Shown: positions 1-7,729, numbered from the stretch's first letter. The stretch: 14,550 nucleotides of DNA from Betaproteobacteria bacterium (GCA_005888865.1 VBCL01000095.1:1-14550); one strand, 5' to 3'. Made by a program: numbers and translations. Notes: generated by a model not told the origin, from the sequence alone.

Positions 1-698
1 TCGACGAGTTGCGTCGCCGGGCGCGCCGCCGGTTGATCGGCGCGATCGTGCTTGCGCTCGCCGCCGCGGTCTTGCTGCCGCTGCTGCTCGAAAACGAGCC
101 GAAGCCTCTCGGCGACGACGTCTCGATCCAGATCCCACCGATCGACAGCGGCAAGTTTATCAATCCGCTCTCGCCGGGCACCGGGCCCGACCCGAAGGTA
201 AGGAGCGATGGCGGCGCGGTCGGCATCCCGGCGCCGGCAGTCGAGTCCACGGCGCAACCGCCCGCGGGCAACGACGCCACGCCAGCGTCGCCGAACGCAT
301 CGACTTCGTCCGCAGGCGCGTCCGCTCCCGTAGCGCCGACGCCCGCGCCAACGGCTCCCGAGACCAAGTCCGCAGCGCCCGAATCGCAGCCCGCCGCCTC
401 GTCCGCACCCTCCGAATCCAAGCAGCCTCAATCCGCCGAGGCGAAGCCCTCCCCAGCGAAAGCGAGCGGCTCGTTCGTCGTGCAGGTGGCCGCGTTCTCC
501 GACCGCTATGGCGCGCGTTCGCTCGTGATCAAGCTCAAGCGCGACGGCTTTCCCGGATACACGGAAGCGGTGGACACCGACAAGGGCACATTGCACCGTG
601 TGCGTGTCGGTCCGTACTCGTCGCGCGACGTTGCCGACTCGGCGCGGGCGAAGCTCAAGGCAGCGGGCTTCGACGGCGTGGTCACGCGCAACGGATGA
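1..698 (+). CDS. dedD: DedD-like SPOR-domain inner-membrane protein (5' partial)
   Basis: This is a single-pass inner-membrane protein whose C-terminal SPOR domain, in this family, binds denuded septal peptidoglycan and helps cell division. The visible protein starts with a basic stretch (RRRARRRLIGA) followed by a hydrophobic segment of about 18 residues, then the short motif EPKPLGDD that usually follows the membrane segment in DedD proteins. A long Pro/Ala/Ser-rich linker spans roughly residues 55-150, and a SPOR domain fills the last 75 residues (FVVQVAAFSD, then HRVRVGPYSS, ending in GFDGVVTRNG). The reading frame is open to the left edge (codon phase starts at base 3). DedD proteins usually have a short cytoplasmic segment before LRRRAR, so the true start probably lies upstream; a TTG at 9 is possible but less likely. 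The stop overlaps the cvpA start as ATGA, suggesting translational coupling. Confidence 0.88.
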   Translation, partial: DELRRRARRRLIGAIVLALAAAVLLPLLLENEPKPLGDDVSIQIPPIDSGKFINPLSPGTGPDPKVRSDGGAVGIPAPAVESTAQPPAGNDATPASPNASTSSAGASAPVAPTPAPTAPETKSAAPESQPAASSAPSESKQPQSAEAKPSPAKASGSFVVQVAAFSDRYGARSLVIKLKRDGFPGYTEAVDTDKGTLHRVRVGPYSSRDVADSARAKLKAAGFDGVVTRNG

Positions 699-1231
699 CG
701 GCATTCGACTTTCTGGTCATCGGCATCGTCGGCCTGTCGATGGTCTTCGCGTTCTGGCGCGGTTTCGTTCGCGTGACCGCTTCGCTCGTCGCATGGGTGC
801 TCGGCGTGCTCGCGGCGATTCGCTTCTCGGGCGCATTCGGCAACATGTTGCCGGACTTGGGCGAGTCGCCGGCGGTACGCTACCTGGTCGCGTTTGCGAT
901 CATCCTGGTCGTCGTGCTCATCGTGGGCGCGCTGGTCGGTGTCCTTCTCTCGAAGCTGTTGCAGGCGGTCGGCCTGGGCTTCCTCGATCGGCTGCTTGGG
1001 GCGATTGTCGGCATTGCAAGAGGCATTCTCGTCGCGGTGCTGCTCGTGCTATTCGCCGGACTGACGACACTGCCGAAGAACGATTGGTGGCAGAATGCGT
1101 ACTCGAGCCCGATGCTTGTCGCCGGGGCGCTGAGCCTGCGCCCGTGGTTGCCTAAAGTGTGGGCGGATCGGCTCGACTATGGGCGCGGGGAACGACGACC
1201 GGCCAAAACGGTCGTAAAAGCGGGGGTTTAG
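695..1231 (+). CDS. cvpA: CvpA family membrane protein (colicin V production protein)
   Basis: This is a 178-residue integral membrane protein. Four hydrophobic segments can be seen at about residues 4-20, 27-43, 62-86 and 100-122, with the FWRGF motif after the first, as in the CvpA family. A short basic, likely cytoplasmic, tail follows (GRGERRPAKTVVKAG). CvpA is known from E. coli as a protein needed for colicin V export and sits beside purF in many proteobacteria; its molecular function is still unclear. The ATG at 695 overlaps the dedD stop by 4 bases, and purF begins 7 bases after the stop, so the three genes almost certainly share a transcript. The identity is secure from the fold pattern and gene order; the exact role is not shown by the sequence. 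Confidence 0.92.
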   Translation: MTAFDFLVIGIVGLSMVFAFWRGFVRVTASLVAWVLGVLAAIRFSGAFGNMLPDLGESPAVRYLVAFAIILVVVLIVGALVGVLLSKLLQAVGLGFLDRLLGAIVGIARGILVAVLLVLFAGLTTLPKNDWWQNAYSSPMLVAGALSLRPWLPKVWADRLDYGRGERRPAKTVVKAGV

Positions 1232-1238
1232 AGAAACC

Positions 1239-2750
1239 ATGTGCGGCATCATCGGCGCGGTCACGCATACGCCGGTCAACCAGCTCTTGTACGACGGCCT
1301 GCTGCTTTTGCAGCACCGCGGCCAGGACGCGGCCGGCATCGTTACCAGCGAGGGCCCGGTGTTCCACATGTACAAGGGCGCGGGCTACGTGCGCGACGTC
1401 TTCCGCACGCGCAACATGCGCGAGCTCTCAGGCAATGCCGGTATCGGCCATTGCCGCTATCCGACTGCGGGCTCGGCGTGGTCGGATCTGGAGTCGCAGC
1501 CTTTCTACGTCAACTCGCCGTTCGGCATCTCGCTTGCCCACAACGGCAACCTGACCAACAGCGAAGCGTTGAAGCGCGAGCTCTTCCAGCTCGACTTCCG
1601 GCACGTCAATACCAACTCGGATTCGGAAGTGCTGCTCAACGTGCTTGCGCTCGAGCTGGAGCGCGCGGCACATCACGCGCGACTCGACGCCAACGCGATG
1701 TTCACCGCCGTCGCCGGCGTCCATCGGCGCTGCCGCGGAGCCTACGCGATCGTCACGATGATCGCCGGCTACGGGCTGCTTGCCTTCCGCGATCCTTTCG
1801 GGATCCGCCCACTCATCATCGGCGTGAACGAGGCGATGGGCGGCACCGAATACGTGATCGCCAGCGAGTCGGTCGCGCTGGAAGCGCTCGGGTTCTCGGT
1901 GCTCCGTGATGTCGCACCGGGCGAGGCGATCTGGATCGATCAGACCGGTCGCTTCCATTCGCGGCAGTGCGCCGACGAGCCGCGGCTCTGCCCCTGCATC
2001 TTCGAGTTCGTGTATCTGGCGCGTCCTGATTCGGTCATCGACGGCGCCTCGGTGTACGAGGCGCGCCTGCGCATGGGCGGCGAGCTCGCGAGAAAGATCG
2101 CGGGTATCCCCGCGGCGCAGGACGTCGACGTCGTCATCCCGATCCCCGACTCGAGCCGGCCGTACGCGCTGGAGCTCGCCAATACCCTGGGACGGAAGTA
2201 TCGGGAAGGGTTCGTCAAGAACCGCTACATCGGTCGCACCTTCATCATGCCGGGGCAGGCGATCCGCAAGAAGAGCGTACGGCAGAAACTGAACCCGATG
2301 GGCGTCGAATTCAAGGACAAGGTGGTGCTGCTGGTCGACGATTCGATCGTTCGCGGCACGACCAGCCGCGAGATCGTGTCGATGGCGCGCGAGGCGGGAG
2401 CGCGGAAGGTGTACTTCGCCTCCGCGAGTCCGCCGGTGCGCTATCCGAACGTCTACGGTATCGATATGCCGAATCAGCGCGAGCTGATCGCTACCGGGCG
2501 CACCGAGGCAGAAATCGCGCGTGAGATTGGCGCGGATCTGCTGATTTACCAGGATCTCGCGGGACTCAAATCAGCGGTTCGTGCCGCGAACCCGCGGATC
2601 AAGGAGTTCGAAGCGTCCTGCTTCGACGGGTATTACGTCACCGGTGACGTCACCGCCGACTATCTGTCGCATCTCGCCAGGGAACGGCACGAAGCGAGGG
2701 GCGAAGGGGACGCCGATCTGGCGTTCGAATCGCACGTCGCGGCCGAATGA
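1239..2750 (+). CDS. purF: Amidophosphoribosyltransferase (glutamine PRPP amidotransferase)
   Basis: This enzyme carries out the first committed step of purine synthesis, making 5-phosphoribosylamine from PRPP and glutamine in the cytoplasm. The protein is 503 residues, normal for the family. It begins MCGIIGAVTH, so Cys2 becomes the N-terminal nucleophile after Met removal. The Ntn glutaminase domain shows HRGQDAAGI (residues 26-34), GHCRYPTAGS and AHNGNL. The C-terminal phosphoribosyltransferase domain shows VIPIPDSSRPYA and the PRPP-binding loop VVLLVDDSIVRGTTS (about 361-375). The ATG is fixed by the required Met-Cys start; the upstream ribosome site (AGAGAAACC) is weak, which fits coupling to cvpA. 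It is the last gene of the dedD-cvpA-purF operon. A separate promoter for metZ begins 11 bases after the stop. Confidence 0.97.
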   Translation: MCGIIGAVTHTPVNQLLYDGLLLLQHRGQDAAGIVTSEGPVFHMYKGAGYVRDVFRTRNMRELSGNAGIGHCRYPTAGSAWSDLESQPFYVNSPFGISLAHNGNLTNSEALKRELFQLDFRHVNTNSDSEVLLNVLALELERAAHHARLDANAMFTAVAGVHRRCRGAYAIVTMIAGYGLLAFRDPFGIRPLIIGVNEAMGGTEYVIASESVALEALGFSVLRDVAPGEAIWIDQTGRFHSRQCADEPRLCPCIFEFVYLARPDSVIDGASVYEARLRMGGELARKIAGIPAAQDVDVVIPIPDSSRPYALELANTLGRKYREGFVKNRYIGRTFIMPGQAIRKKSVRQKLNPMGVEFKDKVVLLVDDSIVRGTTSREIVSMAREAGARKVYFASASPPVRYPNVYGIDMPNQRELIATGRTEAEIAREIGADLLIYQDLAGLKSAVRAANPRIKEFEASCFDGYYVTGDVTADYLSHLARERHEARGEGDADLAFESHVAAE

Positions 2751-2761
2751 CACGGCACCGT

Positions 2762-2790
2762 TTGACTGTGGAAGCGAGGCACGGTATAGT
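2762..2790 (+). promoter_or_regulatory. Sigma70 promoter of metZ
   Basis: TTGACT (2762-2767) and TATAGT (2785-2790) are separated by exactly 17 bases, close to the sigma70 consensus. The predicted start of transcription falls at about 2797, the first base of the P1 helix of the SAM-II-like riboswitch. That coincidence of promoter, start site and aptamer supports both calls. It also means metZ has its own promoter rather than depending on purF readthrough. Confidence 0.8.
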
Positions 2791-2796
2791 TCTTTT

Positions 2797-2852
2797 CGCG
2801 CCGATTTGAAGCTTCAGCTTGCGGGCGCGTAAAAAATACCGCTAAAGCGAGG
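2797..2852 (+). ncRNA. SAM-II riboswitch aptamer in the metZ leader
   Basis: The segment matches what I remember of the SAM-II (metA motif) aptamer. P1 is a perfect 6-bp helix, CGCGCC (2797-2802) with GGCGCG (2824-2829). The helix is followed inside the loop by GATTTGA, the conserved SAM-II loop 1. The apical part GCTTGCG (2817-2823) can form the pseudoknot: GCG (2821-2823) with CGC (2840-2842) and GCTT (2817-2820) with AAGC (2845-2848), leaving the conserved TA of GCTAAAG unpaired. The connecting loop is A-rich (2831-2838), as expected. SAM-II elements bind S-adenosylmethionine and repress methionine genes, and the next gene is metZ. SAM-II is best known from Alphaproteobacteria. The call rests on pattern recognition, not a covariance-model score. 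Confidence 0.85.
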
Positions 2853-2861
2853 TCCGCTCCA

Positions 2862-2878
2862 GCCTGGAGATACCAGGC
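2862..2878 (+). promoter_or_regulatory. Leader hairpin between aptamer and terminator
   Basis: GCCTGG (2862-2867) and CCAGGC (2873-2878) form a perfect 6-bp stem with the loop AGATA. It lies between the SAM-II-like aptamer and the terminator, and may be part of the expression platform or simply a spacer helix. No protein-binding site is recognised in it. Confidence 0.4.
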
Positions 2879-2887
2879 GGGGCACAC

Positions 2888-2928
2888 AAAACCCGTTTGG
2901 CGGAGGCCAGACGGGTTTTCTGTTTTTT
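2888..2928 (+). terminator. Intrinsic terminator (attenuator) in the metZ leader
   Basis: AAAACCCGT (2888-2896) pairs perfectly with ACGGGTTTT (2911-2919). The helix continues inward through a T-G wobble and TGGC/GCCA to a GGAG loop, giving about 14 bp, followed by CTGTTTTTT. This is a strong Rho-independent terminator lying after the metZ promoter and aptamer but before the metZ start. Its position means it must be bypassed for metZ expression, so it is best read as the off-switch of the riboswitch rather than as the end of purF alone. The metZ ribosome site GAAGG (2929-2933) follows directly. Confidence 0.85.
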
Positions 2929-2943
2929 GAAGGCGAAACAGAA

Positions 2944-4188
2944 ATGAGCGATTCTTCCGCGAAGCGCGGCTTCACCACGGCGATCCTGCATTCGGATCGC
3001 GACGCGCCGGTCGAGCACGGCTCGTTGCACAAACCGCTCCATCTTTCGGTGGCGTACGGCTACCGCGACGCACGCGAGCTTGCTGCGGTGTTCCAGGGCC
3101 GGGCGCAGGGCTTCGCCTACGGCCGTCAAGGCAACCCGACGACGGCGGCGCTCGAGCAAAAGATCAATCGGATGGAAGACGGCGTTGCCACCGCGTGCTT
3201 CAGCACAGGCATGGCCGCGATTGGCGCAATCATGGTGTCACTTCTTCGCGCCGGCGACCACATCGTCTCGAGCGCCTTCCTGTTCGGCAACACCAACAGC
3301 ATGTTCGCTACCCTGTTGACACAGGGGATCGGCGTTGCATTCGTCGACGCGACCGATGCCGGAGCGGTCGAGGCCGCGCTCACCCCGGCCACCCGACTGG
3401 TGTTCGTCGAGACGATCGCCAATCCCCGCACGCAGGTCGCCGATCTCGAGCGCATCGGCAGGCTCTGCGCCCAGCGCGGGCTCATCTACGTTGTCGACAA
3501 CACGATGACCTCGCCGTATCTGTTCCGTCCGAAAACGGTCGGAGCAGGTCTCGTCGTGAACGCGTTGACCAAGTACATCGGCGGCCACGGCAACGCCCTG
3601 GGCGGAGCGGTCACCGACGTTGGGACCTTCGACTGGACGCGCTTTCCCAACATTTACGAAAGCTACAAGGGCGGGCAACCGGCGCTCTGGGGCATTACGC
3701 AGATCCGCAAGAAAGGCCTGCGCGACTGGGGCGCAACGCTGTCCGCCGAGCAGGCGCATCATCTCGCGGTGGGCGCGGAAACACTCGCGCTGCGCATGGA
3801 CCGGGCGTGCGCGAATGCGGTCGCGCTGGCGGAATTCCTCGCCGCGCATCCGAGGGTTCGCGCAGTCTATTACCCGGGTCTGCCGAGCCATCCTCAGCAC
3901 GTGCTGTCGCAGGAGCTCTTTTCGGGCTTCGGCGCGTTGCTGTCGTTCGAGCTCGATCCAGCGCTCGATTGCTTCGATTTCCTGAACCGGCTCCAAAACG
4001 TGGCGCTGTCATCGAATCTCGGCGACAACCGCACGCTGGCGATTCCGGTCGCGCACACGATCTACTGGGAGATGGGTGCCGAGCGTCGCGCAAGCATGGG
4101 CATCGCCGAGTCGCTCATCCGGATCTCGGTGGGGATCGAAGATCGCGACGACCTGCTGGCCGACTTCGAGCAGGCACTCGCTGTCTAG
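2944..4188 (+). CDS. metZ: O-succinylhomoserine sulfhydrylase
   Basis: This is a PLP-dependent enzyme of the Cys/Met metabolism family that makes homocysteine directly from an activated homoserine and sulfide. The protein is 414 residues. Features seen are FAYGRQGNPT near residue 60, the PLP-phosphate loop CFSTGMAAI (about residue 86), VVDNTMTSPYLF with the PLP-ring aspartate, and TKYIGGHGN with the Schiff-base lysine at residue 210. SSNLGDNRTLAIPVAHT and ISVGIED near the C-terminus are typical. In betaproteobacteria this purF-linked gene is usually called metZ, but O-acetyl- versus O-succinylhomoserine use cannot be told from sequence alone. It is a single-gene unit with its own promoter, SAM-II-like aptamer and attenuator, so it should be repressed when SAM is high. 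It converges on lpxH, 21 bases apart. Confidence 0.92.
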   Translation: MSDSSAKRGFTTAILHSDRDAPVEHGSLHKPLHLSVAYGYRDARELAAVFQGRAQGFAYGRQGNPTTAALEQKINRMEDGVATACFSTGMAAIGAIMVSLLRAGDHIVSSAFLFGNTNSMFATLLTQGIGVAFVDATDAGAVEAALTPATRLVFVETIANPRTQVADLERIGRLCAQRGLIYVVDNTMTSPYLFRPKTVGAGLVVNALTKYIGGHGNALGGAVTDVGTFDWTRFPNIYESYKGGQPALWGITQIRKKGLRDWGATLSAEQAHHLAVGAETLALRMDRACANAVALAEFLAAHPRVRAVYYPGLPSHPQHVLSQELFSGFGALLSFELDPALDCFDFLNRLQNVALSSNLGDNRTLAIPVAHTIYWEMGAERRASMGIAESLIRISVGIEDRDDLLADFEQALAV

Positions 4189-4209
4189 CCTGCTAGGAGC
4201 CTGTTGTAG

Positions 4210-4947
4210 CTAGTCCGGCGCAAAGTCTTGGGCGCCGACGCCCGCGGCATCAACCCTGAGATAGCTGGCCGCGCGAAACCAGTCGGCCAGCACAAACCGC
4301 TCACAGCGACGCCCGTCGACGACGAGCTCGTGCCGAGCGGGTCGATGCGTGTGCCCGTGGATCATTCGCGCCACGCGATGCGCGCGAAACGCGTCGGCGA
4401 CCGCGGCCTCGTTCACGTCCATGATGACCTCGGATTTTGCCGCCGTGGCGCGGCGGCTGGCGAAGCGGAACAAAGTGGCGATGCCGCGTCGGACGACGTA
4501 GGGCATCGCCAGCAGTCGCTGGCGATGGACTGGGTCCTGCCAGTACGCGCGGAAGCGCTGATAGTCGACGTCGTCGGTGCAGAGCTCGTCGCCGTGCGTG
4601 ATCAGCGTCGGGGTGCCTTGGACGTCGTGAACGACGGCGTCGGCGAGCAGCGTCGCGCGACTGGCTTGCGCGAAACGCTCGCCCAGGAGGAAATCGCGAT
4701 TACCGCGCTGCAGATAGATCAGCGTGCCGGAGGCTTCCAACTCGGCGAAAGCCGCCGCGACCGCGGCAGGCAGCGGCTCGCGCAACTGATCGTCGCCCAG
4801 CCAGGCGTCGAAGAGGTCACCGATCGCGTAGAGCGCGGCCGCGCCGCGCGCCGGGCCGCGCAGCAACGCGTGAAACGCCGCAACCAACTCGGGCCGATCC
4901 GGCGACAGATGCAGGTCGGAGATGAAAAGCGTCGGCGCGGCCGCCAC
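4210..4947 (-). CDS. lpxH: UDP-2,3-diacylglucosamine diphosphatase
   Basis: LpxH hydrolyses UDP-2,3-diacylglucosamine to lipid X and UMP, a step of lipid A synthesis at the inner face of the inner membrane. The 245-residue protein carries the full calcineurin-like metallophosphatase set: SDLHLS with D11 and H13, GDLFDAW with D44 and D47, RGNRDFLLG with N83-R84-D85, THGDE, and the C-terminal GHTHRP. Length and motif spacing are normal for LpxH. The start is a GTG, 15 bases after the ppiB stop, with only a weak ribosome site (GAAGC), so translation may depend on coupling to ppiB. It is the last gene of the leftward six-gene run. Its presence implies a Gram-negative host with LPS. Confidence 0.93.
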   Translation of the reverse strand: MAAAPTLFISDLHLSPDRPELVAAFHALLRGPARGAAALYAIGDLFDAWLGDDQLREPLPAAVAAAFAELEASGTLIYLQRGNRDFLLGERFAQASRATLLADAVVHDVQGTPTLITHGDELCTDDVDYQRFRAYWQDPVHRQRLLAMPYVVRRGIATLFRFASRRATAAKSEVIMDVNEAAVADAFRAHRVARMIHGHTHRPARHELVVDGRRCERFVLADWFRAASYLRVDAAGVGAQDFAPD

Positions 4948-4962
4948 GTTAGCTTCGAGGGC

Positions 4963-5457
4963 TTACTCGGTGATTTCCGCCCGGTCGATCAGCACATCCT
5001 GCTCGGGCACGTTCTGATGCATGCCGCGGTTGCCGGTCGGCACGCTCTTGATGCGATCGACAACGTCGGTTCCGGCGACAACGTGTCCGAAGACACAATA
5101 GCCCCAGCCATTTCCCTCCGGCGAGCGGTGGTTGAGAAAGTCGTTGTCGGAGACGTTGATGAAAAACTGTGCCGTCGCCGAATGCGGGTCGCCGGTTCGT
5201 GCCATTGCCACGCTGTAGCGCACGTTCTTCAACCCGTTGTTCGCCTCGTTTTCGATCGGCGCGCGGGTCGGCCTTTGCTGGAAGTCCGGCGTGAACCCGC
5301 CACCCTGGATCATGAAGCCGTCGATCACCCGGTGAAACAGCGTGTTGTCGAAATGTCCCGCGCGCACGTAGTCCAGAAAATTGGCCACGGTCTTGGGAGC
5401 GCGCACTGCGTCGAGTTCGAGCGTGATGTTGCCCTGACTGGTGTGGAGGATGACCAT
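4963..5457 (-). CDS. ppiB: Cytoplasmic cyclophilin, peptidyl-prolyl cis-trans isomerase B
   Basis: This is a cyclophilin-type proline isomerase of 164 residues without a signal peptide, so it should act in the cytoplasm. The catalytic motifs are intact: FHRVIDGFMIQGGG contains the active-site FHR and QGG, MARTGDPHSATAQFFINV carries the substrate-binding MA and QFFI, and VFGHVVAGTDVV closes the domain. A tryptophan occurs in EGNGWGYCVFG at the usual place. The start at MVILHTSQGN is the common bacterial PpiB beginning, with AGGA about 7 bases upstream. It lies 9 bases after the related periplasmic cyclophilin and 15 before lpxH, so all three are likely cotranscribed. Confidence 0.93.
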   Translation of the reverse strand: MVILHTSQGNITLELDAVRAPKTVANFLDYVRAGHFDNTLFHRVIDGFMIQGGGFTPDFQQRPTRAPIENEANNGLKNVRYSVAMARTGDPHSATAQFFINVSDNDFLNHRSPEGNGWGYCVFGHVVAGTDVVDRIKSVPTGNRGMHQNVPEQDVLIDRAEITE

Positions 5458-5466
5458 GACTGTGTC

Positions 5467-6063
5467 CTATGGCGCACCGACGACCGTCGCGCTCTTGATG
5501 AGCACGCGCTCGACCGGGACGTCGGTGGGGAAGGGACCGCCGGCACCGCTCGGCGTCTTGGCGATCTTGTTGACCACGTCCATGCCGCTGATCACCTTGC
5601 CGAATACTGTGTAGCCGATCCCTCCCGGAGACGGATCGCGAAAGTTGAGCGACTTGTTGTCACCGACGTTGATGAAGAATTGCGCCGTGGCCGAGTTTGG
5701 TTCGCTGGTTCGCGCCATGGCGATCGTTCCCGGAACGTTCAGCAATCCCGCCTTGCTGCTCTGCTCGGCCTCGTTCTTGATCGGCGCACGGGTCGGTTTC
5801 GAGCTGAAATCGGCACCGTAGCCTCCGCCCTGGATCATGAAGCCGGCGATCACCCGATGGAACTGCGTGCCATCGTAGTGCTTGGCCTTGACGTAGGCGA
5901 GGAAATTCTCGACGGATTGCGGCGCTGCATCGGGGGCGAGCTCGATCCTGATCTTGCCGGCGGTGGTGTCGAGATCGACTTGGGGATTCGCGGCGCGGGC
6001 GGGCGCGGCGGCGAGCGTGAGGCTGATCACGGTCGCAAGCATCAACAGAGGACGGCGAAGCAT
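5467..6063 (-). CDS. ppiA: Periplasmic cyclophilin, peptidyl-prolyl cis-trans isomerase A
   Basis: This is a cyclophilin with a cleavable signal peptide: a basic start (MLRRPL), a hydrophobic core and PARAA as a plausible signal peptidase site near residue 24. It is therefore expected in the periplasm, helping to fold exported proteins. The 198-residue protein keeps FHRVIAGFMIQGGG, MARTSEPNSATAQFFINV and VFGKVISGMDVV. It is clearly a paralogue of the next gene downstream and the pair lies in tandem. The ATG has a good ribosome site, AAGGAG, 7 bases upstream, which decides the start. The gap of 82 bases from the TPR gene before it holds GC-rich inverted repeats but no T-tract, so readthrough is expected. 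Confidence 0.92.
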   Translation of the reverse strand: MLRRPLLMLATVISLTLAAAPARAANPQVDLDTTAGKIRIELAPDAAPQSVENFLAYVKAKHYDGTQFHRVIAGFMIQGGGYGADFSSKPTRAPIKNEAEQSSKAGLLNVPGTIAMARTSEPNSATAQFFINVGDNKSLNFRDPSPGGIGYTVFGKVISGMDVVNKIAKTPSGAGGPFPTDVPVERVLIKSATVVGAP

Positions 6064-6145
6064 CGGGACTCCTTGGCGGTGGTTGCAATCGTTGCAGGAC
6101 TTCGAAGGGTGGCCGCCGCAGTTGCCGCCGGCGGCGAGGCGCGGG

Positions 6146-6781
6146 CTACTGCTTCTTTGGCGCCCCTGCAGGCTTCGGCTCGGGAAGCTTCACTGGCGTG
6201 GCGGACGGGGCGACCGCAAAGAGCTCCCGGACCAGTGTGAGCTTGGTTTGTGCGCTCTTGTTCGACTTGTCGAGCCCGACGGCACGGTCGTATTCCACGC
6301 TGGCGAGGCGGGCGTAGATGTCGCCGAGGTTCTCGTGCGCAATCCCGTACTCGGGCCGCGTCAGCAGCGCGAGCTCGAGCGCCCTGCGGGCCTTTTCGTA
6401 CTCGCCCTGCTGCGCCCAGATCACGGCGAGGTTGTTGTACGGCTCGGGTAGCTCCGGATAGTCTTCGGTCAGCTGCTGGAAAGTCGCTTTCGCCGCTTCG
6501 GTGTCGGCCTGGTCATTCTGCACCACGCCTTTGAGGAACCGCGCCTGCGGGTTCTTGCTGTCGGTGGCAAGCACGCCGTCGATCTTCGCCAAAGCCGACA
6601 CATACTGGCCGTCACGGATCATGCGCGCGGCTTCCGCCAGCTCGGGCGTGAGTCCGGGTATTCGTTCCTGAACAACGGTGGCCGACTTGGGGGGCGGTGG
6701 CGGCGCCTGCTGCGCCAGCGCATGCGGAAGGAGCGCGGCGAACAGGGCCGCCGCGATGCAGGGAGCAATGCGCACAGTCAT
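6146..6781 (-). CDS. Exported tetratricopeptide-repeat protein
   Basis: This is a 211-residue protein with a clear signal peptide (MTVRIAPCIAAALFAALLPH, then ALAQQ), a proline-rich stretch (APPPPPKS), and tetratricopeptide repeats over about residues 45-165. PYNNLAVIWAQQGEYEKA and AHENLGDIYARLA are recognisable TPR helices. A charged tail rich in Pro and Lys ends the protein. TPR proteins of this kind are protein-interaction scaffolds in the periplasm; no enzymatic domain is seen and no specific partner can be named. The frame stays open far upstream, through nudC, but that sequence is non-coding in this frame. The ATG at 6781 is chosen because it directly precedes the signal peptide. Its ribosome site is weak. 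Confidence 0.85.
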   Translation of the reverse strand: MTVRIAPCIAAALFAALLPHALAQQAPPPPPKSATVVQERIPGLTPELAEAARMIRDGQYVSALAKIDGVLATDSKNPQARFLKGVVQNDQADTEAAKATFQQLTEDYPELPEPYNNLAVIWAQQGEYEKARRALELALLTRPEYGIAHENLGDIYARLASVEYDRAVGLDKSNKSAQTKLTLVRELFAVAPSATPVKLPEPKPAGAPKKQ

Positions 6782-6864
6782 CGGTGAGGCGTCGGGGCGT
6801 CGAACGGCGAAAAAACAAAGTCGAATGCCTATTCTAGCAGCAGAGCCCTCGACCGGCCCGACGC

Positions 6865-7701
6865 CTAGCCGTGGGGTTTGGCTGCGAGCCGGGCGACCGT
6901 CGTATCGATCAGCACCCGGGAGATGCTGACCGGACTTGGAAGCTGCGGCAGGGCATCGATCGCAAACCAGCGTGCATCCGCGATTTCGTCGTCGCACGGG
7001 CGAACCTCGCCGGCGACGTATTCGGCGGTATACGCGATCATCAGCGAATGCGGGAATGGCCATGACTGGCTCGCGACGTATCGCAGAGCGTCGACCTCGA
7101 CGCCGACTTCTTCGCGCACCTCGCGATGGACGCAGTCCTCGATCGATTCGCCCGGCTCGACGAAGCCGGCGAGCGCGCTGTACATCGCCTGCGGGAAGCG
7201 CTTGGCTCTCGCGAGGAGCAACTCCTGCCCGCGCGTGACCAGTACCATCATGGCGGGTGACACGCGCGGATAGACGATGTGCCCGCACGCCGGGCACTCC
7301 TTCGCGCGCTCGCCGACTTTGTCGCATGTCGCTGTGCCGCAGCGGCCGCAAAACTGATGGCTGCGGTCCCATTCCACGATCTGGAAGGCGCGCCCGGCGA
7401 GGGCGAGCAAGTCGTCGGGGATCTGCAGGAACAGCGTGCGCAGCCCGCGCCATTCCCATCCGGCGGGCAGCGGCGCGTCCGCCGCAACGCGAATCGCGAT
7501 GCAGCCGACGCCCTCGAGTTGGCCGAGGTAATGCTGCGCGCCGGCGATGCCCATTGGGAGTACGTCGGCCAGGCGCGGAAGGATGGGGGGATCGGCGGTC
7601 CGAATGAGGATCTTGTCGCCGTCCCAGACAAAGCACACTGCGTCAGCCGCCGAGCCGGCCGGAGAGACGAACGCCGGCTCGAAGCCGGCGGGAGTGTTCA
7701 T
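6865..7701 (-). CDS. nudC: NAD(+)/NADH pyrophosphatase, Nudix hydrolase
   Basis: NudC hydrolyses NAD(H) to NMN(H) and AMP and can remove NAD caps from RNA. The 278-residue protein has a zinc ribbon with CGRC (C118, C121) and CPAC (C136, C139), then a Nudix box from residue 179 (GFVEPGES to REVREEVGVEV) in which the GX5EX7REUXEEXGU pattern is intact. The NudC signature after the box reads SQSWPFPHS, whereas the usual form is SQPWPFPxS, so one proline is a serine. The frame is open up to 7788, but MNTPAGFEPAF at 7701 is the better start because the upstream residues overlap the preceding gene and look non-coding. It starts 28 bases after the binding-protein stop, suggesting one transcript. Confidence 0.9.
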   Translation of the reverse strand: MNTPAGFEPAFVSPAGSAADAVCFVWDGDKILIRTADPPILPRLADVLPMGIAGAQHYLGQLEGVGCIAIRVAADAPLPAGWEWRGLRTLFLQIPDDLLALAGRAFQIVEWDRSHQFCGRCGTATCDKVGERAKECPACGHIVYPRVSPAMMVLVTRGQELLLARAKRFPQAMYSALAGFVEPGESIEDCVHREVREEVGVEVDALRYVASQSWPFPHSLMIAYTAEYVAGEVRPCDDEIADARWFAIDALPQLPSPVSISRVLIDTTVARLAAKPHG

Positions 7702-7729
7702 CCGCACGCAGTAAACGCCCTGGTGGAAC

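Noticed and set aside
4185..4209. Inverted repeat CTAGC-CT-GCTAG after metZ
   Set aside because: The loop of two bases is too small for a stable hairpin and no T-tract follows, so I do not call a terminator.
4228..6240. Plus-strand open frame of 670 codons
   Set aside because: It lies antisense to lpxH and both cyclophilins, whose motifs are unmistakable. Long antisense frames are common in high-GC DNA, and no domain is seen in it.
6782..7636. Upstream extension of the TPR reading frame
   Set aside because: In this frame the sequence overlaps nudC and has the Arg/Pro-rich composition of a shadow frame. The signal peptide at 6781 marks the true start.
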